Of a stretch of 62,033 bases of DNA, positions 53,378 through 61,748 are shown piece by piece. Source of the DNA: Bacteroidales bacterium (GTDB lineage: Bacteria; Bacteroidota; Bacteroidia; Bacteroidales; UBA932). The stretch covers positions 1 to 62,033 of the forward strand of contig JAFLUX010000006.1 in NCBI GenBank assembly GCA_022508605.1, written 5' to 3'. Under the pieces are notes generated by a model. That model saw only the letters and a program-made list of their open reading frames with translations, had not been told where the DNA came from and did no database searches. Within the stretch, counting starts at the first letter, position 1. Each line of letters begins with the position of its first letter. A program made the translations under genes and the position numbers.

Positions 53378-54643
53378 TTAAAACGTCTGCATCATTATGA
53401 GGGCCGGAGCCTTGCCTTCGAGCAGGAGGTCCTTCATCTTGCGCATTGCGGAGGAAGTGTGGCGGAAAAACATCCCGTAGCCCTCGCACAAGGCGTTCAG
53501 GCCCGTCTGTCCGCTGTCGGTCACATTGAAACGATGTTTCGGGCATCCTCCATGGCAGAGCGGCCATGCTTCGCAGCGCAGGCATTTTCCCGGGAGGGAG
53601 TTGCGCTTGTCTATTCCGAAACGCAGCTGCTCCGGAGACTGCATCATGTCGCCGAGGCTGTCGTTGTAGATATTGCCGAGACGGTATTTCGGATATACGA
53701 AATGGTCGCAGCAGTAGACATCGCCGTTGTGCTCCACCACGGCGTTTCCGCCGCAGGTTTCGGCAAAGCTGCACGTCCCCGGCATGACCCCGCACCAGTT
53801 TGCGAGGGTGCAGTCGAAATAGTTGACGAAGAAGCGCCCCACGTCGTGCCGTACCCAATAATCGAAAATGTCGCACAGGAAACGGCCGAAACCCGTAGGG
53901 CTTACAGACCAGGGGGCGAGCACGGCCCCGTCCTCGGAGGGGTCCACTATGTGCGGCCGCGCATGCCTGTCCGGTTTTCCGTTGCGCACAGGATAGACTA
54001 CGTGTTCCAGCACCGGAGAAAACTGCATATAACGGGAACCCAAGCCCTTGAGAAACTCATAAACCTGAAGTCCCTTGCCCTCGGAAGCGCTGTTCACAGT
54101 CGCCATCAGGTTGTACTCGGCCCCAGCGGAATGGAGCTTCCGTATGCCTTCTACAGTGCGGGAAAGAGTGGGGGCACCTCCCCTGTCGCGCCGGTAGCGG
54201 TCATGGACCTGCTCCGGCCCGTCCACGGACACTCCGAGCAGGAATCTCTCGGAGGCGAAAAAATCGGCCCACTCCGCGGTCACGAGAGTGGCATTGGTCT
54301 GCAGGGTGTTGTGTATGGTCTTGTCTCCGGCGTAGCGCTTCTGAAATTCCACGGCCTTGCGGTAGAACTCCAAACCGAGGATGAGCGGTTCTCCGCCGTG
54401 CCAGTTGAAAGTCACTTCATCCGTTTCGCAGGCGCTTATGTAGGCCCTGACGAAGCGTTCGAGCTCTTCGACCGTCATCCGCGGTTCATGGCCGCCGTAT
54501 ATTTCCGATTTGTCGAGATAGTAGCAGTAGGAGCAGTTGAGATTGCACAGGGAGCCTGCCGGTTTGAGCATCAGGTTGAACGAAAGCGGGCCGGAAATCC
54601 TTCTGGCGTCGTCCAAAGTGAGCGTGTCCTTTATAGTTCTCAT
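53378..54643 (-). CDS. Radical SAM/SPASM enzyme, anaerobic sulfatase-maturase type
   Basis: A 421-residue protein. The radical SAM cluster motif C-N-L-N-C-S-Y-C is near residue 33, with G-G-E-P-L downstream. A SPASM domain follows with clustered Cys (C-G-G-N-A-V-V, Y-C-C-D-H, C-L-R-C-E-A-W-P-L-C-H-G-G-C). This matches anSME enzymes, which turn a Cys or Ser of sulfatases into formylglycine. No sulfatase is in the window, so the substrate is elsewhere. The start is the ATG of MRTIKDTL; an upstream open frame is not like the family. Confidence 0.88.
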   Translation of the reverse strand: MRTIKDTLTLDDARRISGPLSFNLMLKPAGSLCNLNCSYCYYLDKSEIYGGHEPRMTVEELERFVRAYISACETDEVTFNWHGGEPLILGLEFYRKAVEFQKRYAGDKTIHNTLQTNATLVTAEWADFFASERFLLGVSVDGPEQVHDRYRRDRGGAPTLSRTVEGIRKLHSAGAEYNLMATVNSASEGKGLQVYEFLKGLGSRYMQFSPVLEHVVYPVRNGKPDRHARPHIVDPSEDGAVLAPWSVSPTGFGRFLCDIFDYWVRHDVGRFFVNYFDCTLANWCGVMPGTCSFAETCGGNAVVEHNGDVYCCDHFVYPKYRLGNIYNDSLGDMMQSPEQLRFGIDKRNSLPGKCLRCEAWPLCHGGCPKHRFNVTDSGQTGLNALCEGYGMFFRHTSSAMRKMKDLLLEGKAPALIMMQTF

Positions 54644-54671
54644 TCGTTGTTTGCGTTCCGATCGGTGAAGA

Positions 54672-54679
54672 CAAATATA
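54672..54679 (-). promoter_or_regulatory. -7 box (TATATTTG) of the radical SAM gene
   Basis: The minus strand reads TATATTTG 28 nt before the ATG at 54643. Confidence 0.5.
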
Positions 54680-54734
54680 GTAAAAATCCGGTAATACGGA
54701 TGCCTGAAAATTTGAAGATATAGCATTTTTGCAG

Positions 54735-54742
54735 TATATTTG
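54735..54742 (+). promoter_or_regulatory. -7 box (TATATTTG) of hicA
   Basis: TATATTTG lies 15 nt before the hicA ATG at 54758. Confidence 0.5.
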
Positions 54743-54757
54743 CGGTACCGAACGACT

Positions 54758-54940
54758 ATGAAATGGAATGAATTGAGGAAGATTGCCGAGCAGAACGGGT
54801 GGAAACTGTTCAGGAAGGGAGCCAATCACGACATCTACGCCCACCCCGAAAAGAACTATCGAATACTGATAGGGCGCCACGGCAAGGAGGAGATTAAAAA
54901 CGGGACATTTAACAAACTGAAAAAACAAATCGGATTTTAA
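54758..54940 (+). CDS. hicA: HicA family toxin (mRNA interferase)
   Basis: A 60-residue protein M-K-W-N-E-L-R-K-I-A-E-Q-N-G-W with the double-stranded-RNA-binding-like fold and the catalytic His in K-G-A-N-H-D-I-Y. HicA cuts mRNA until HicB binds it. The ATG at 54758 is preferred over a TTG six codons upstream that overlaps the promoter. hicB begins 30 nt downstream. Confidence 0.9.
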   Translation: MKWNELRKIAEQNGWKLFRKGANHDIYAHPEKNYRILIGRHGKEEIKNGTFNKLKKQIGF

Positions 54941-54970
54941 TCTGGATTTGCTTACCCAAAACATGGCATT

Positions 54971-55372
54971 ATGAAAACTACAGCAGTAATCGAAAAAGGA
55001 AAAGACGGAAGATTCGGAATCTTCACTCCCGACATTGAGCACGTTATCATCGGCGAGGGAGCAAGCGTTGCCGAGGCAAAGGCCGATTTCGAAAATTCCC
55101 TGGCCGAGATGATTGCCAGCTATACCGAGGATGGCGGAGAATTGCCTGATGAATTACGCGATATCGAGTTCGAGTACAAATACGACATTGCTTCAGTGTT
55201 CAATTTCTTCGACTTTATAAACGTTTCAAAATTTGCGAGGTGGGCAGGAGTCAACGCAGGACTTATGCGTCAATACAAATCATGCAACACTTATATATCC
55301 GAGACGCAAGTACGAAAAATAGAGACCGCGCTGCACAATATAGGCCGCGAATTAACTGCCATTTCATTGTAA
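54971..55372 (+). CDS. hicB: HicB family antitoxin
   Basis: A 133-residue protein with a partial RNase H-like HicB domain (residues ~1-70, E-K-G-K-D-G-R-F-G-I and A-S-V-A-E-A-K-A-D-F) and a C-terminal helix-turn-helix (V-S-K-F-A-R-W-A-G-V-N-A-G-L-M-R-Q-Y) that probably autorepresses the operon. It neutralises HicA. Its base composition is visibly more AT-rich than the flanking genes. Confidence 0.9.
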   Translation: MKTTAVIEKGKDGRFGIFTPDIEHVIIGEGASVAEAKADFENSLAEMIASYTEDGGELPDELRDIEFEYKYDIASVFNFFDFINVSKFARWAGVNAGLMRQYKSCNTYISETQVRKIETALHNIGRELTAISL

Positions 55373-55512
55373 TGGCACGCTATAATCGAGAAACGGAACT
55401 GGAAAAAACAATTTCCGGCGACTCTCCCATCAAATCGGAAAGTGTGCTACCGGAAAGATTTTCGGTTGACACGGTCTTGTCCCGGTCAGGACAAGCAGAA
55501 CCGCTTAAATAG
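55372..55512 (+). CDS. Small ORF after hicB (46 aa, doubtful)
   Basis: An ATG overlaps the hicB stop by one base and opens a 46-residue frame (M-A-R-Y-N-R-E-T-E-L...) with no recognised domain, ending 29 nt before the tRNA gene. Weak evidence; it may be noise. Confidence 0.25.
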   Translation: MARYNRETELEKTISGDSPIKSESVLPERFSVDTVLSRSGQAEPLK

Positions 55513-55541
55513 TTAATATACTGTAAGTTACTGCCGTTCAG

Positions 55542-55629
55542 CGGAAAGACAGGGATTCGAACCCTGGAACCGCTTTGGGCGGTCACACGCTTTCCAGACG
55601 TGCCTCTTCAGCCACTCGAGCATCTTTCC
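55542..55629 (-). tRNA. tRNA-Ser (anticodon GGA)
   Basis: An 88-nt tRNA. The 5' GGAAAGA and 3' TCTTTCC form the acceptor stem, followed by discriminator G. The anticodon stem is CACGT/GCGTG with loop CTGGAAA (GGA at 55593-55595), and there is a long variable arm typical of serine tRNAs; the T-loop is GGTTCGAAT. CCA is not encoded. Confidence 0.94.
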
Positions 55630-55639
55630 TTTCAAGGGG

Positions 55640-55647
55640 CAAAGGTA
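55640..55647 (-). promoter_or_regulatory. -7 box (TACCTTTG) of tRNA-Ser
   Basis: The minus strand reads TACCTTTG, 10 nt before the tRNA 5' end. Confidence 0.5.
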
Positions 55648-55691
55648 ATAACTTTTTTTTTATTTCCATACACAGGACAGAAAATAATTGT

Positions 55692-55699
55692 TACATTTG
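55692..55699 (+). promoter_or_regulatory. -7 box (TACATTTG) of the nuclease gene
   Basis: TACATTTG ends 6 nt before the ATG at 55706, giving at most a few nucleotides of leader. Confidence 0.5.
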
Positions 55700-55705
55700 T
55701 GAGTT

Positions 55706-57820
55706 ATGAAAACGTTCACCAGAATCATAGGCTGCGCGCTGTCCTTGGCAGCAGTCGTTTCCTGTACCGACTCGTTCCCGGAGCAGGATGCGGCGGACAA
55801 GTTCGTATACCGTGAGTTTGCCGCCGCGATTCAGACTTCTCCGACCAGGACCGGTCTCGCATCCGGCACTAATGTCCTGTGGGACGAGGCCGGGGAGAGC
55901 ATAAGCATAATAGATGCGCAAGGGGGTTGCCACACCCTCATGCAGACGGGTGTAAGCCAGGACAGGACCCTCGCCCGGTTCGCCGGAGAGGTTCCGGACC
56001 AAGGTTGCGAATTTGCAGTCTATCCTGCCATCTCGGAATCGGACTACGGCAACGGACTCCTGAGTATCAGCATACCGACCGTACAGGAGCCGGTCCCCGA
56101 CTCTTTCGCCACGGGAACCAATCCGGCCATTTCGCCAGTTTCGCAAGAGGGCTCCCTGTATTTCCAGAATATATGCGGCATAGTGGGATTCACCGTGAAT
56201 GCCGCTGACGTGACTTCGATACGTTTCAGCGCGGACGAGATCTCCGGTGGCGCGCTCACAGGCACCGCAAGCGTGGGACACGACGGAACCGTTCCCGTAT
56301 GCATGAGCGAACTGGACAAAGGCTCGTCATATGTGGAACTCTCCGGAGACATAGAGTCGGGCAGGAGATATTTCGCGCTCGTCTATCCGGGGACATACCG
56401 TAACCTTGAGGTATGTTTTACCGACAGCAAGGGGCGCACCGCAAGCTTCACGAAGAACGGAGAGCTGAAGGTAGAGCGCAGCGGAGCCGTCAACATAACG
56501 CCCTTCAACATAACGGAAAACGACTGGACGGGAGGCGAACTTCCGGGAGGATTCGCGAGCCTTACCTATGCCGAACTTCCCAACCCGTCCACCTACGTGA
56601 AAGGCTACGGCACCCCATCGACCTATACCAATGCCTACGGAGCCTGGACGATTTGCGCCTACAATTACACCCTCTCTTCGGCATTCCAGCTCAACTCGGG
56701 CAAGGAAGCATACATAGGCAGTCCCGTCATGGAGGGGGCGATCAAGAGCGTGGTCATAAAGAACGTTTCCGACCGCACGGGCAACTTCATCATAGGCACC
56801 AACCCGGCCGTCAGCGGAAGCACGGTAAGCGGGGCTTTCTCGAATGAGGGGACCTACACTTACGATGTCTCATCGCTCAACGCCCGCCAGATTTTCGTAA
56901 GAGCGTCCACCGTGGCGCATATTACGGAGTTCACCGTCGTCTGGGGTGCCGGCAGCTACGAGCCCGGCCCTGAAGACCCGGACCCGGACCCGGGACCGGA
57001 GCCGGACGTCCCTGTGCCCAATCCGGATGCCGAGACCGACTACGGATGGTTCGAGCTCCCTGCGCAGACAGACAAGAATGCAGACGGAATCGACGACTTC
57101 ATAAGCGACTACTATTATTCGCACACATTCAGGGAGGACGCACCGAGAATACGCAATTTCTCCTGCTGCTACTCCAAGAGCAAGATGCAGCCCGTATGGG
57201 TCGCCGCGCCCATGCACTCCTCATACAAGGGCAATTCAGGCCGCACGGATGCCTACAAGGCAGACCCGAAGATAAAATGCGAACAGACGTCCAAGGTGGC
57301 CGGATACACGAGGGGGCATCTGCTCGGCTCGTCGGACCGCACGGTGAGCGCACCCACCAACAGGCAGGTATTCTACTATTCCAACATAGGGGCACAGCTG
57401 CAGACCGGGTTCAACACGGGAGGCGGAGCCTGGAACAATCTCGAGAGCCTGACGGACGGCCAGTGGTGCTCGGACACCCTGTACCAGGTGATAGGGTGCA
57501 TCTTCACCACGTTCACCGACAAATACGGCAACACGGTGAGCCCCAAGAAAGTGGATAACGTGCAGATTCCTACCGCCTACTACAAGGTGATGCTGCGCAC
57601 CAAGGGCGGCAACACGGGCAAGAGAGTGGACCAGTGCAGCGCATCCGAGCTCAAGTGCGCGGCATTCATACTCGCCCACCGCAGCAATGCCGGTCACAAG
57701 CCGGCGGCGACGGACATGTATACCGTGAGCGAACTTGAAGACCTCACGGGACTCAGGTTCTTCGTCAATGTACCCAATGCCCCCAAGGAGACTGCCGTCG
57801 CCTCTGACTGGAACCTTTGA
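55706..57820 (+). CDS. Surface lipoprotein: fimbrillin-like module fused to a DNA/RNA non-specific endonuclease
   Basis: A 704-residue lipoprotein (lipobox V-V-S-C, Cys20). Residues ~30-270 resemble the fimbrillin-like module of the adhesins at 1-4830 (S-P-T-R-T-G, V-L-W-D-E, then F-A-V-Y-P). A middle beta domain (~285-430) is followed by a Pro/Asp/Glu-rich linker. The C-terminal ~250 residues are a beta-beta-alpha-metal NUC domain: the catalytic His is in Y-T-R-G-H-L-L near residue 538, with the metal-binding Asn in W-N-N-L-E and the S-N-I-G-A-Q segment. TRGH replaces the usual DRGH. It should cut DNA and RNA outside the cell. First gene of a plus-strand run. Confidence 0.85.
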   Translation: MKTFTRIIGCALSLAAVVSCTDSFPEQDAADKFVYREFAAAIQTSPTRTGLASGTNVLWDEAGESISIIDAQGGCHTLMQTGVSQDRTLARFAGEVPDQGCEFAVYPAISESDYGNGLLSISIPTVQEPVPDSFATGTNPAISPVSQEGSLYFQNICGIVGFTVNAADVTSIRFSADEISGGALTGTASVGHDGTVPVCMSELDKGSSYVELSGDIESGRRYFALVYPGTYRNLEVCFTDSKGRTASFTKNGELKVERSGAVNITPFNITENDWTGGELPGGFASLTYAELPNPSTYVKGYGTPSTYTNAYGAWTICAYNYTLSSAFQLNSGKEAYIGSPVMEGAIKSVVIKNVSDRTGNFIIGTNPAVSGSTVSGAFSNEGTYTYDVSSLNARQIFVRASTVAHITEFTVVWGAGSYEPGPEDPDPDPGPEPDVPVPNPDAETDYGWFELPAQTDKNADGIDDFISDYYYSHTFREDAPRIRNFSCCYSKSKMQPVWVAAPMHSSYKGNSGRTDAYKADPKIKCEQTSKVAGYTRGHLLGSSDRTVSAPTNRQVFYYSNIGAQLQTGFNTGGGAWNNLESLTDGQWCSDTLYQVIGCIFTTFTDKYGNTVSPKKVDNVQIPTAYYKVMLRTKGGNTGKRVDQCSASELKCAAFILAHRSNAGHKPAATDMYTVSELEDLTGLRFFVNVPNAPKETAVASDWNL

Positions 57821-57822
57821 CC

Positions 57823-59202
57823 ATGGACAGAAGACTTTTTCTTAAAGACGGACTCGCCGGTCTGCTCGCCCTCGGGATAGGGCCGGTGAGCGCTTCGGCC
57901 GCCACGCGGCAATCCGCAATTCCCGAAGCCGGACGTTACGATGTGGTTGTGTGCGGCGGAGGGCCTGCCGGATTCATAGCGGCAGTTGCCGCAGCCCGCA
58001 GCGGGGCCAGGACGGCCCTCGTGGAGCGATATGCTTTCCTCGGAGGCATGGCCACTTCGGCATACGTAGCCCCCATCAGCGAATTTGCATTCGACGGCAA
58101 GCTGGTCATAGGAGGGCTTCCCTGGGAGTTCGTAAAGCGCCTCGAAGCCCTCGGCGGAGCCTTCGTCGAATGGCCCAAGGGCAATGTAGACTTCGACATA
58201 GAGCTGTACAAACTCTGCGCCCAGCGCATGGTGCTTGAAGCAGGTGTGGACCTGTTCATGCATTCGGGGGTCATAGGGTGCGAGACGGACGGGCGCAGGA
58301 TAGAGAAGATTCTAATAGAAAACAAGAACGGCATTGAATCCATCGTCGGGGAGCGTTTCATAGACGCGAGCGGAGACGGAGACCTGGCGCATCTTGCCCG
58401 CGTGCCCATGCAGGCGAATCCCGACGGGGAGTTGCAGCCGGCATCCTACTGTTTCGTGCTGTCCGGGGTCGACACCGAAAGCGAATTGCTCCGGAGGTAT
58501 ATGTATCACAACGGCCGGAAAGGTTCGAGCCAGTGCACACCGGTGCGGGAGATTCTGATGAAGCTCAAGGAAAAAGGATGCGACCTGCCTGATTTCGGAG
58601 GGCCATGGTTCAACAGCGTCATGCATTCTGGAAGCGTAGCGGTGAACATTACGCGCAGCGCAGCCGATTCCTGCGACAACCGCAATTTCACAGCCGCCGA
58701 ATGCAGGCTCAGGGAAGACATATTCAAGTTCGCAAAGGCACTAAGGGACAATGTTCCGGAGTTCCGCGACAGCTATGTCAGCTCCACTGCGCCGCAGGCG
58801 GGCATACGGGAATCCCGGCGCATACTCGGAGTGCACACGGTGACGGCCGAGGAATACGTCGCAGGCATACGCTATCCGGACAGCATATCCAGAGGCGCCC
58901 ACCAGATAGACATACATGCGAGCAAAGGTTCCGGCCAGGTGCTTATCAAGCTGGAGCAGGCCGCCTACGTGCCTTACCGGGCGCTCATAGCCGATGACTT
59001 CCCCAACCTGCTCGTGGCCGGACGCTGCATATCCGCGGACAGGAAGGCGCTCGCCTCCCTGAGAGTGCAGGCAAGCTGCATGGGCACGGGGCAGGCGGCA
59101 GGATTCGCCGCGGCCCAGAGCATACGCGAGAACTGCGCCGTACAGGACATAGACACGCAGAGGCTGGCCGACAGGCTGAAGGCCGAGGGAGCAATACTGT
59201 AA
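57823..59202 (+). CDS. FAD-dependent oxidoreductase with a Tat-like signal
   Basis: A 459-residue flavoprotein (FAD-dependent oxidoreductase, PF12831-like). The N-terminus M-D-R-R-L-F-L-K-D-G has a twin-Arg followed by F-L-K and a hydrophobic stretch, the Tat pattern. A Rossmann motif V-V-C-G-G-G-P-A-G follows at ~40, then D-A-S-G-D-G-D and the C-terminal V-A-G-R-C-I-S-A-D-R. The ATG is 2 nt after the nuclease stop. The substrate is unknown; related proteins oxidise or reduce small compounds outside the membrane. Confidence 0.82.
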   Translation: MDRRLFLKDGLAGLLALGIGPVSASAATRQSAIPEAGRYDVVVCGGGPAGFIAAVAAARSGARTALVERYAFLGGMATSAYVAPISEFAFDGKLVIGGLPWEFVKRLEALGGAFVEWPKGNVDFDIELYKLCAQRMVLEAGVDLFMHSGVIGCETDGRRIEKILIENKNGIESIVGERFIDASGDGDLAHLARVPMQANPDGELQPASYCFVLSGVDTESELLRRYMYHNGRKGSSQCTPVREILMKLKEKGCDLPDFGGPWFNSVMHSGSVAVNITRSAADSCDNRNFTAAECRLREDIFKFAKALRDNVPEFRDSYVSSTAPQAGIRESRRILGVHTVTAEEYVAGIRYPDSISRGAHQIDIHASKGSGQVLIKLEQAAYVPYRALIADDFPNLLVAGRCISADRKALASLRVQASCMGTGQAAGFAAAQSIRENCAVQDIDTQRLADRLKAEGAIL

Positions 59203-59216
59203 AACCGCATACACCC

Positions 59217-60260
59217 ATGACTGTCAAAAGAAAAATTTGGTCCAGGACTGCTGACGGCAAGGCCGTTTACCGATACACCATAGTCAATTCATCAGGCGCC
59301 TCCGTGGTGCTCACCAACATCGGTGCAGGAATAGTATCCATCAACGTGCCGGACTGCGACGGACGCCTTGCAGACGTGGTGCTCGGATACGGAAAGGCCG
59401 AGAATTATTTTTACGACGGCCCCTGTTTCGGGAAATGTCCGGGACGCTATGCCAACCGCATCGCAAAAGGGCGCTTCACCCTCGACGGGACTACCCGGGA
59501 GCTGCCCGTAAACAACGGGCCGAACCACCTCCACGGCGGACCGGAGGGGTTCCAGAACAAGGTTTGGGAAAGCCGCCGGAAGAACGGTGCGGTAGAGTTC
59601 CGCTACACGTCCGAAGACGGGGAAATGGGCTATCCGGGCCGGCTCACGGTCACGGCGCACTACGCATGGAGCGAGGACAATGTGCTTACCCTCACGTTTT
59701 CGGCCAGGACGGATGCCCCGACAGTGCTCAATCTGACCAATCACGCCTATTTCAATTTGGACGGCAAAGGTTCGGTGCTCCGCCACCTCCTTCAGCTCAA
59801 CGCATCCGAATACCTGCCCACCGACGAGACACTCATTCCGACAGGAGAGGCGGAGCCGGTGGCCGGCACGCCTATGGATTTTCTCAATCCGAAGCGCATA
59901 GGACGCGACATACGCAAGGACTTCCCTGCCCTGAATTACGGGAAAGGCTATGATGCCTGCTGGCTCATAGACGGCTATATGCCCGGGCAGCTCCAGCTTG
60001 CGGCAGTGCTCAAGGGCCCCGGCAGCGGCAGGGTGCTCAGGGTGCTCACCACGCAGCCGGGAGTGCAGATATACACCGGGAACTGGCTCGAAGGCTGCCC
60101 CAAGGGCAAGAGGGGCCGCATCTATCACGATTATTACGGTGTAGCCATCGAATGCCAGCACTATCCCGACAGCCCCAACAGGCCGGATTTTCCCCCTACG
60201 GAGCTGCGTCCCGGCAAGACGTTCCACGAAGCTATAGTATTCGCATTCAGCGCGGAATAA
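59217..60260 (+). CDS. galM: Aldose 1-epimerase (cytoplasmic)
   Basis: A 347-residue mutarotase without a signal peptide. Motifs include G-R-Y-A-N-R-I, N-H-L-H-G-G-P-E-G and the catalytic His region N-H-A-Y-F-N-L-D-G. It lies 14 nt after the oxidoreductase and 4 nt before cstA, so it is in the same operon. It would handle sugars taken up by the cell, in contrast to the lipoprotein epimerase at 19664-20797. Confidence 0.93.
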   Translation: MTVKRKIWSRTADGKAVYRYTIVNSSGASVVLTNIGAGIVSINVPDCDGRLADVVLGYGKAENYFYDGPCFGKCPGRYANRIAKGRFTLDGTTRELPVNNGPNHLHGGPEGFQNKVWESRRKNGAVEFRYTSEDGEMGYPGRLTVTAHYAWSEDNVLTLTFSARTDAPTVLNLTNHAYFNLDGKGSVLRHLLQLNASEYLPTDETLIPTGEAEPVAGTPMDFLNPKRIGRDIRKDFPALNYGKGYDACWLIDGYMPGQLQLAAVLKGPGSGRVLRVLTTQPGVQIYTGNWLEGCPKGKRGRIYHDYYGVAIECQHYPDSPNRPDFPPTELRPGKTFHEAIVFAFSAE

Positions 60261-60264
60261 CGGC

Positions 60265-61731
60265 ATGTTCTCTTTCCTTGCAAGCATAGCGGCCCTGATT
60301 CTCGGCTACTTCATATACGGTCGGGTGGTGGAGAAAGTCTTCGGGGCCGACCCGTCGCGCATGACGCCCGCCATTTCCAGACAGGACGGGGTGGACTTCA
60401 TACCGATGCCGGACTGGAAGGTGTTCATGATACAGTTTCTCAACATCGCCGGCACCGGTCCCATATTCGGAGCCATAATGGGTGCCAAATTCGGTCCGTC
60501 ATGCTATCTGTGGATAGTCCTGGGAAGCATATTCGCCGGAGCGGTGCACGACTATTTCTCCGGAATGCTCTCCATTCGCGGGAACGGAGCCACATATCCC
60601 GAAATCATCGGAAAGGAGCTGCGCTGCGGCAGCCGCACCGTCATCATCGTATTCACCACGATACTGCTGCTGATGGTAGGCGCCGTGTTCGTGTACAGTC
60701 CGGCACTGATACTCGGCAGCCTCACCGGGGACGGCTCTTCCGGGGTCACGCTCGTGTGGGTATTCATCATACTGGCATACTATATCATAGCAACGCTGCT
60801 GCCGGTTGACAAGGTGATAGGACGCATTTATCCGCTTTTCGCGATAGCCCTGCTTTTCATGGCTGTAGCCATGCTGGCCTGCCTGATAGTGAAGTGGCCG
60901 TCCATACCCGAATTCTGGCAAGGTCTCGGCAACCGGTCCGGCAGCGCAGGCGTGAGCGGACAGAGCATATTCCCCTGCCTGTTCATTACGGTGGCCTGCG
61001 GCGCGGTAAGCGGATTCCACGCCACGCAAAGCCCGATAATGGCACGTTGCCTGAAAAACGAACGCATGGGGCGCCCCATATTCTTCGGCGCCATGATTAC
61101 GGAGGGCATCGTCGCGCTCATCTGGGCGGCGGTAAGTTCATGGTTCTTTTTTGACGGCGGCATGTCCGAATGCGGACTCTCCGGGGCTTCGGCGCCTCAG
61201 GTCGTGACTTCCGTGTGCAGGCACTGGCTCGGTGTGGCCGGAAGCGTGCTGGCGATTCTCGGAGTAGTGGCCGCCCCTGTCACGTCCGGCGACACGGCGC
61301 TCCGCGGCGCACGAATCAACATAGCCGAGTTCCTGGGCATGCCGCAGGACAAGGTATGGAAGAGGCTCGCAGTCAGCATCCCCATTTTCGCGGCAGTGGC
61401 CCTCCTGCTTTGGTTCAACGTCAGCAACGAGGACGGGTTCAATATCATCTGGCGCTATTTCGGCCTGTCCAACCAGACCCTCGCAGTATTCCTGCTCGGC
61501 ACCATCACCGTATGGCTCGCCCGCAAATATCCGCACGGCTGGCATTTCCTCATGGCCGGCATACCGGCCATATTCATGTTTACGGTATGCATGACATTCA
61601 TATGCGTGGACAAGACCTGCCTGGGGCTTCCGGCAGAGTGGACTCCGCTCTTCGCATGCGCATGGAGCGTTCTTGCCATCCTGCAGCTCGGGATATGGCT
61701 GGTGCACGTCCGCATGCGCAAAAACAAATAA
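60265..61731 (+). CDS. cstA: Carbon starvation protein A (peptide/pyruvate transporter family)
   Basis: A 488-residue inner-membrane protein with about 13 segments and CstA motifs: N-I-A-G-T-G-P-I-F-G-A, A-G-A-V-H-D-Y-F-S-G, F-H-A-T-Q-S-P and T-S-G-D-T-A-L-R-G-A-R. Members import peptides or pyruvate. It is shorter than the 700-residue E. coli protein, as is usual for Bacteroidetes. It follows the epimerase by 4 nt. Confidence 0.92.
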   Translation: MFSFLASIAALILGYFIYGRVVEKVFGADPSRMTPAISRQDGVDFIPMPDWKVFMIQFLNIAGTGPIFGAIMGAKFGPSCYLWIVLGSIFAGAVHDYFSGMLSIRGNGATYPEIIGKELRCGSRTVIIVFTTILLLMVGAVFVYSPALILGSLTGDGSSGVTLVWVFIILAYYIIATLLPVDKVIGRIYPLFAIALLFMAVAMLACLIVKWPSIPEFWQGLGNRSGSAGVSGQSIFPCLFITVACGAVSGFHATQSPIMARCLKNERMGRPIFFGAMITEGIVALIWAAVSSWFFFDGGMSECGLSGASAPQVVTSVCRHWLGVAGSVLAILGVVAAPVTSGDTALRGARINIAEFLGMPQDKVWKRLAVSIPIFAAVALLLWFNVSNEDGFNIIWRYFGLSNQTLAVFLLGTITVWLARKYPHGWHFLMAGIPAIFMFTVCMTFICVDKTCLGLPAEWTPLFACAWSVLAILQLGIWLVHVRMRKNK

Positions 61732-61748
61732 CTGTAGAACAACTGGCA

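Noticed and set aside
53349..53876. 176-codon N-terminal extension of recG
   Set aside because: It has no RecG features, overlaps the radical SAM gene and lies upstream of the promoter box at 53353-53360.
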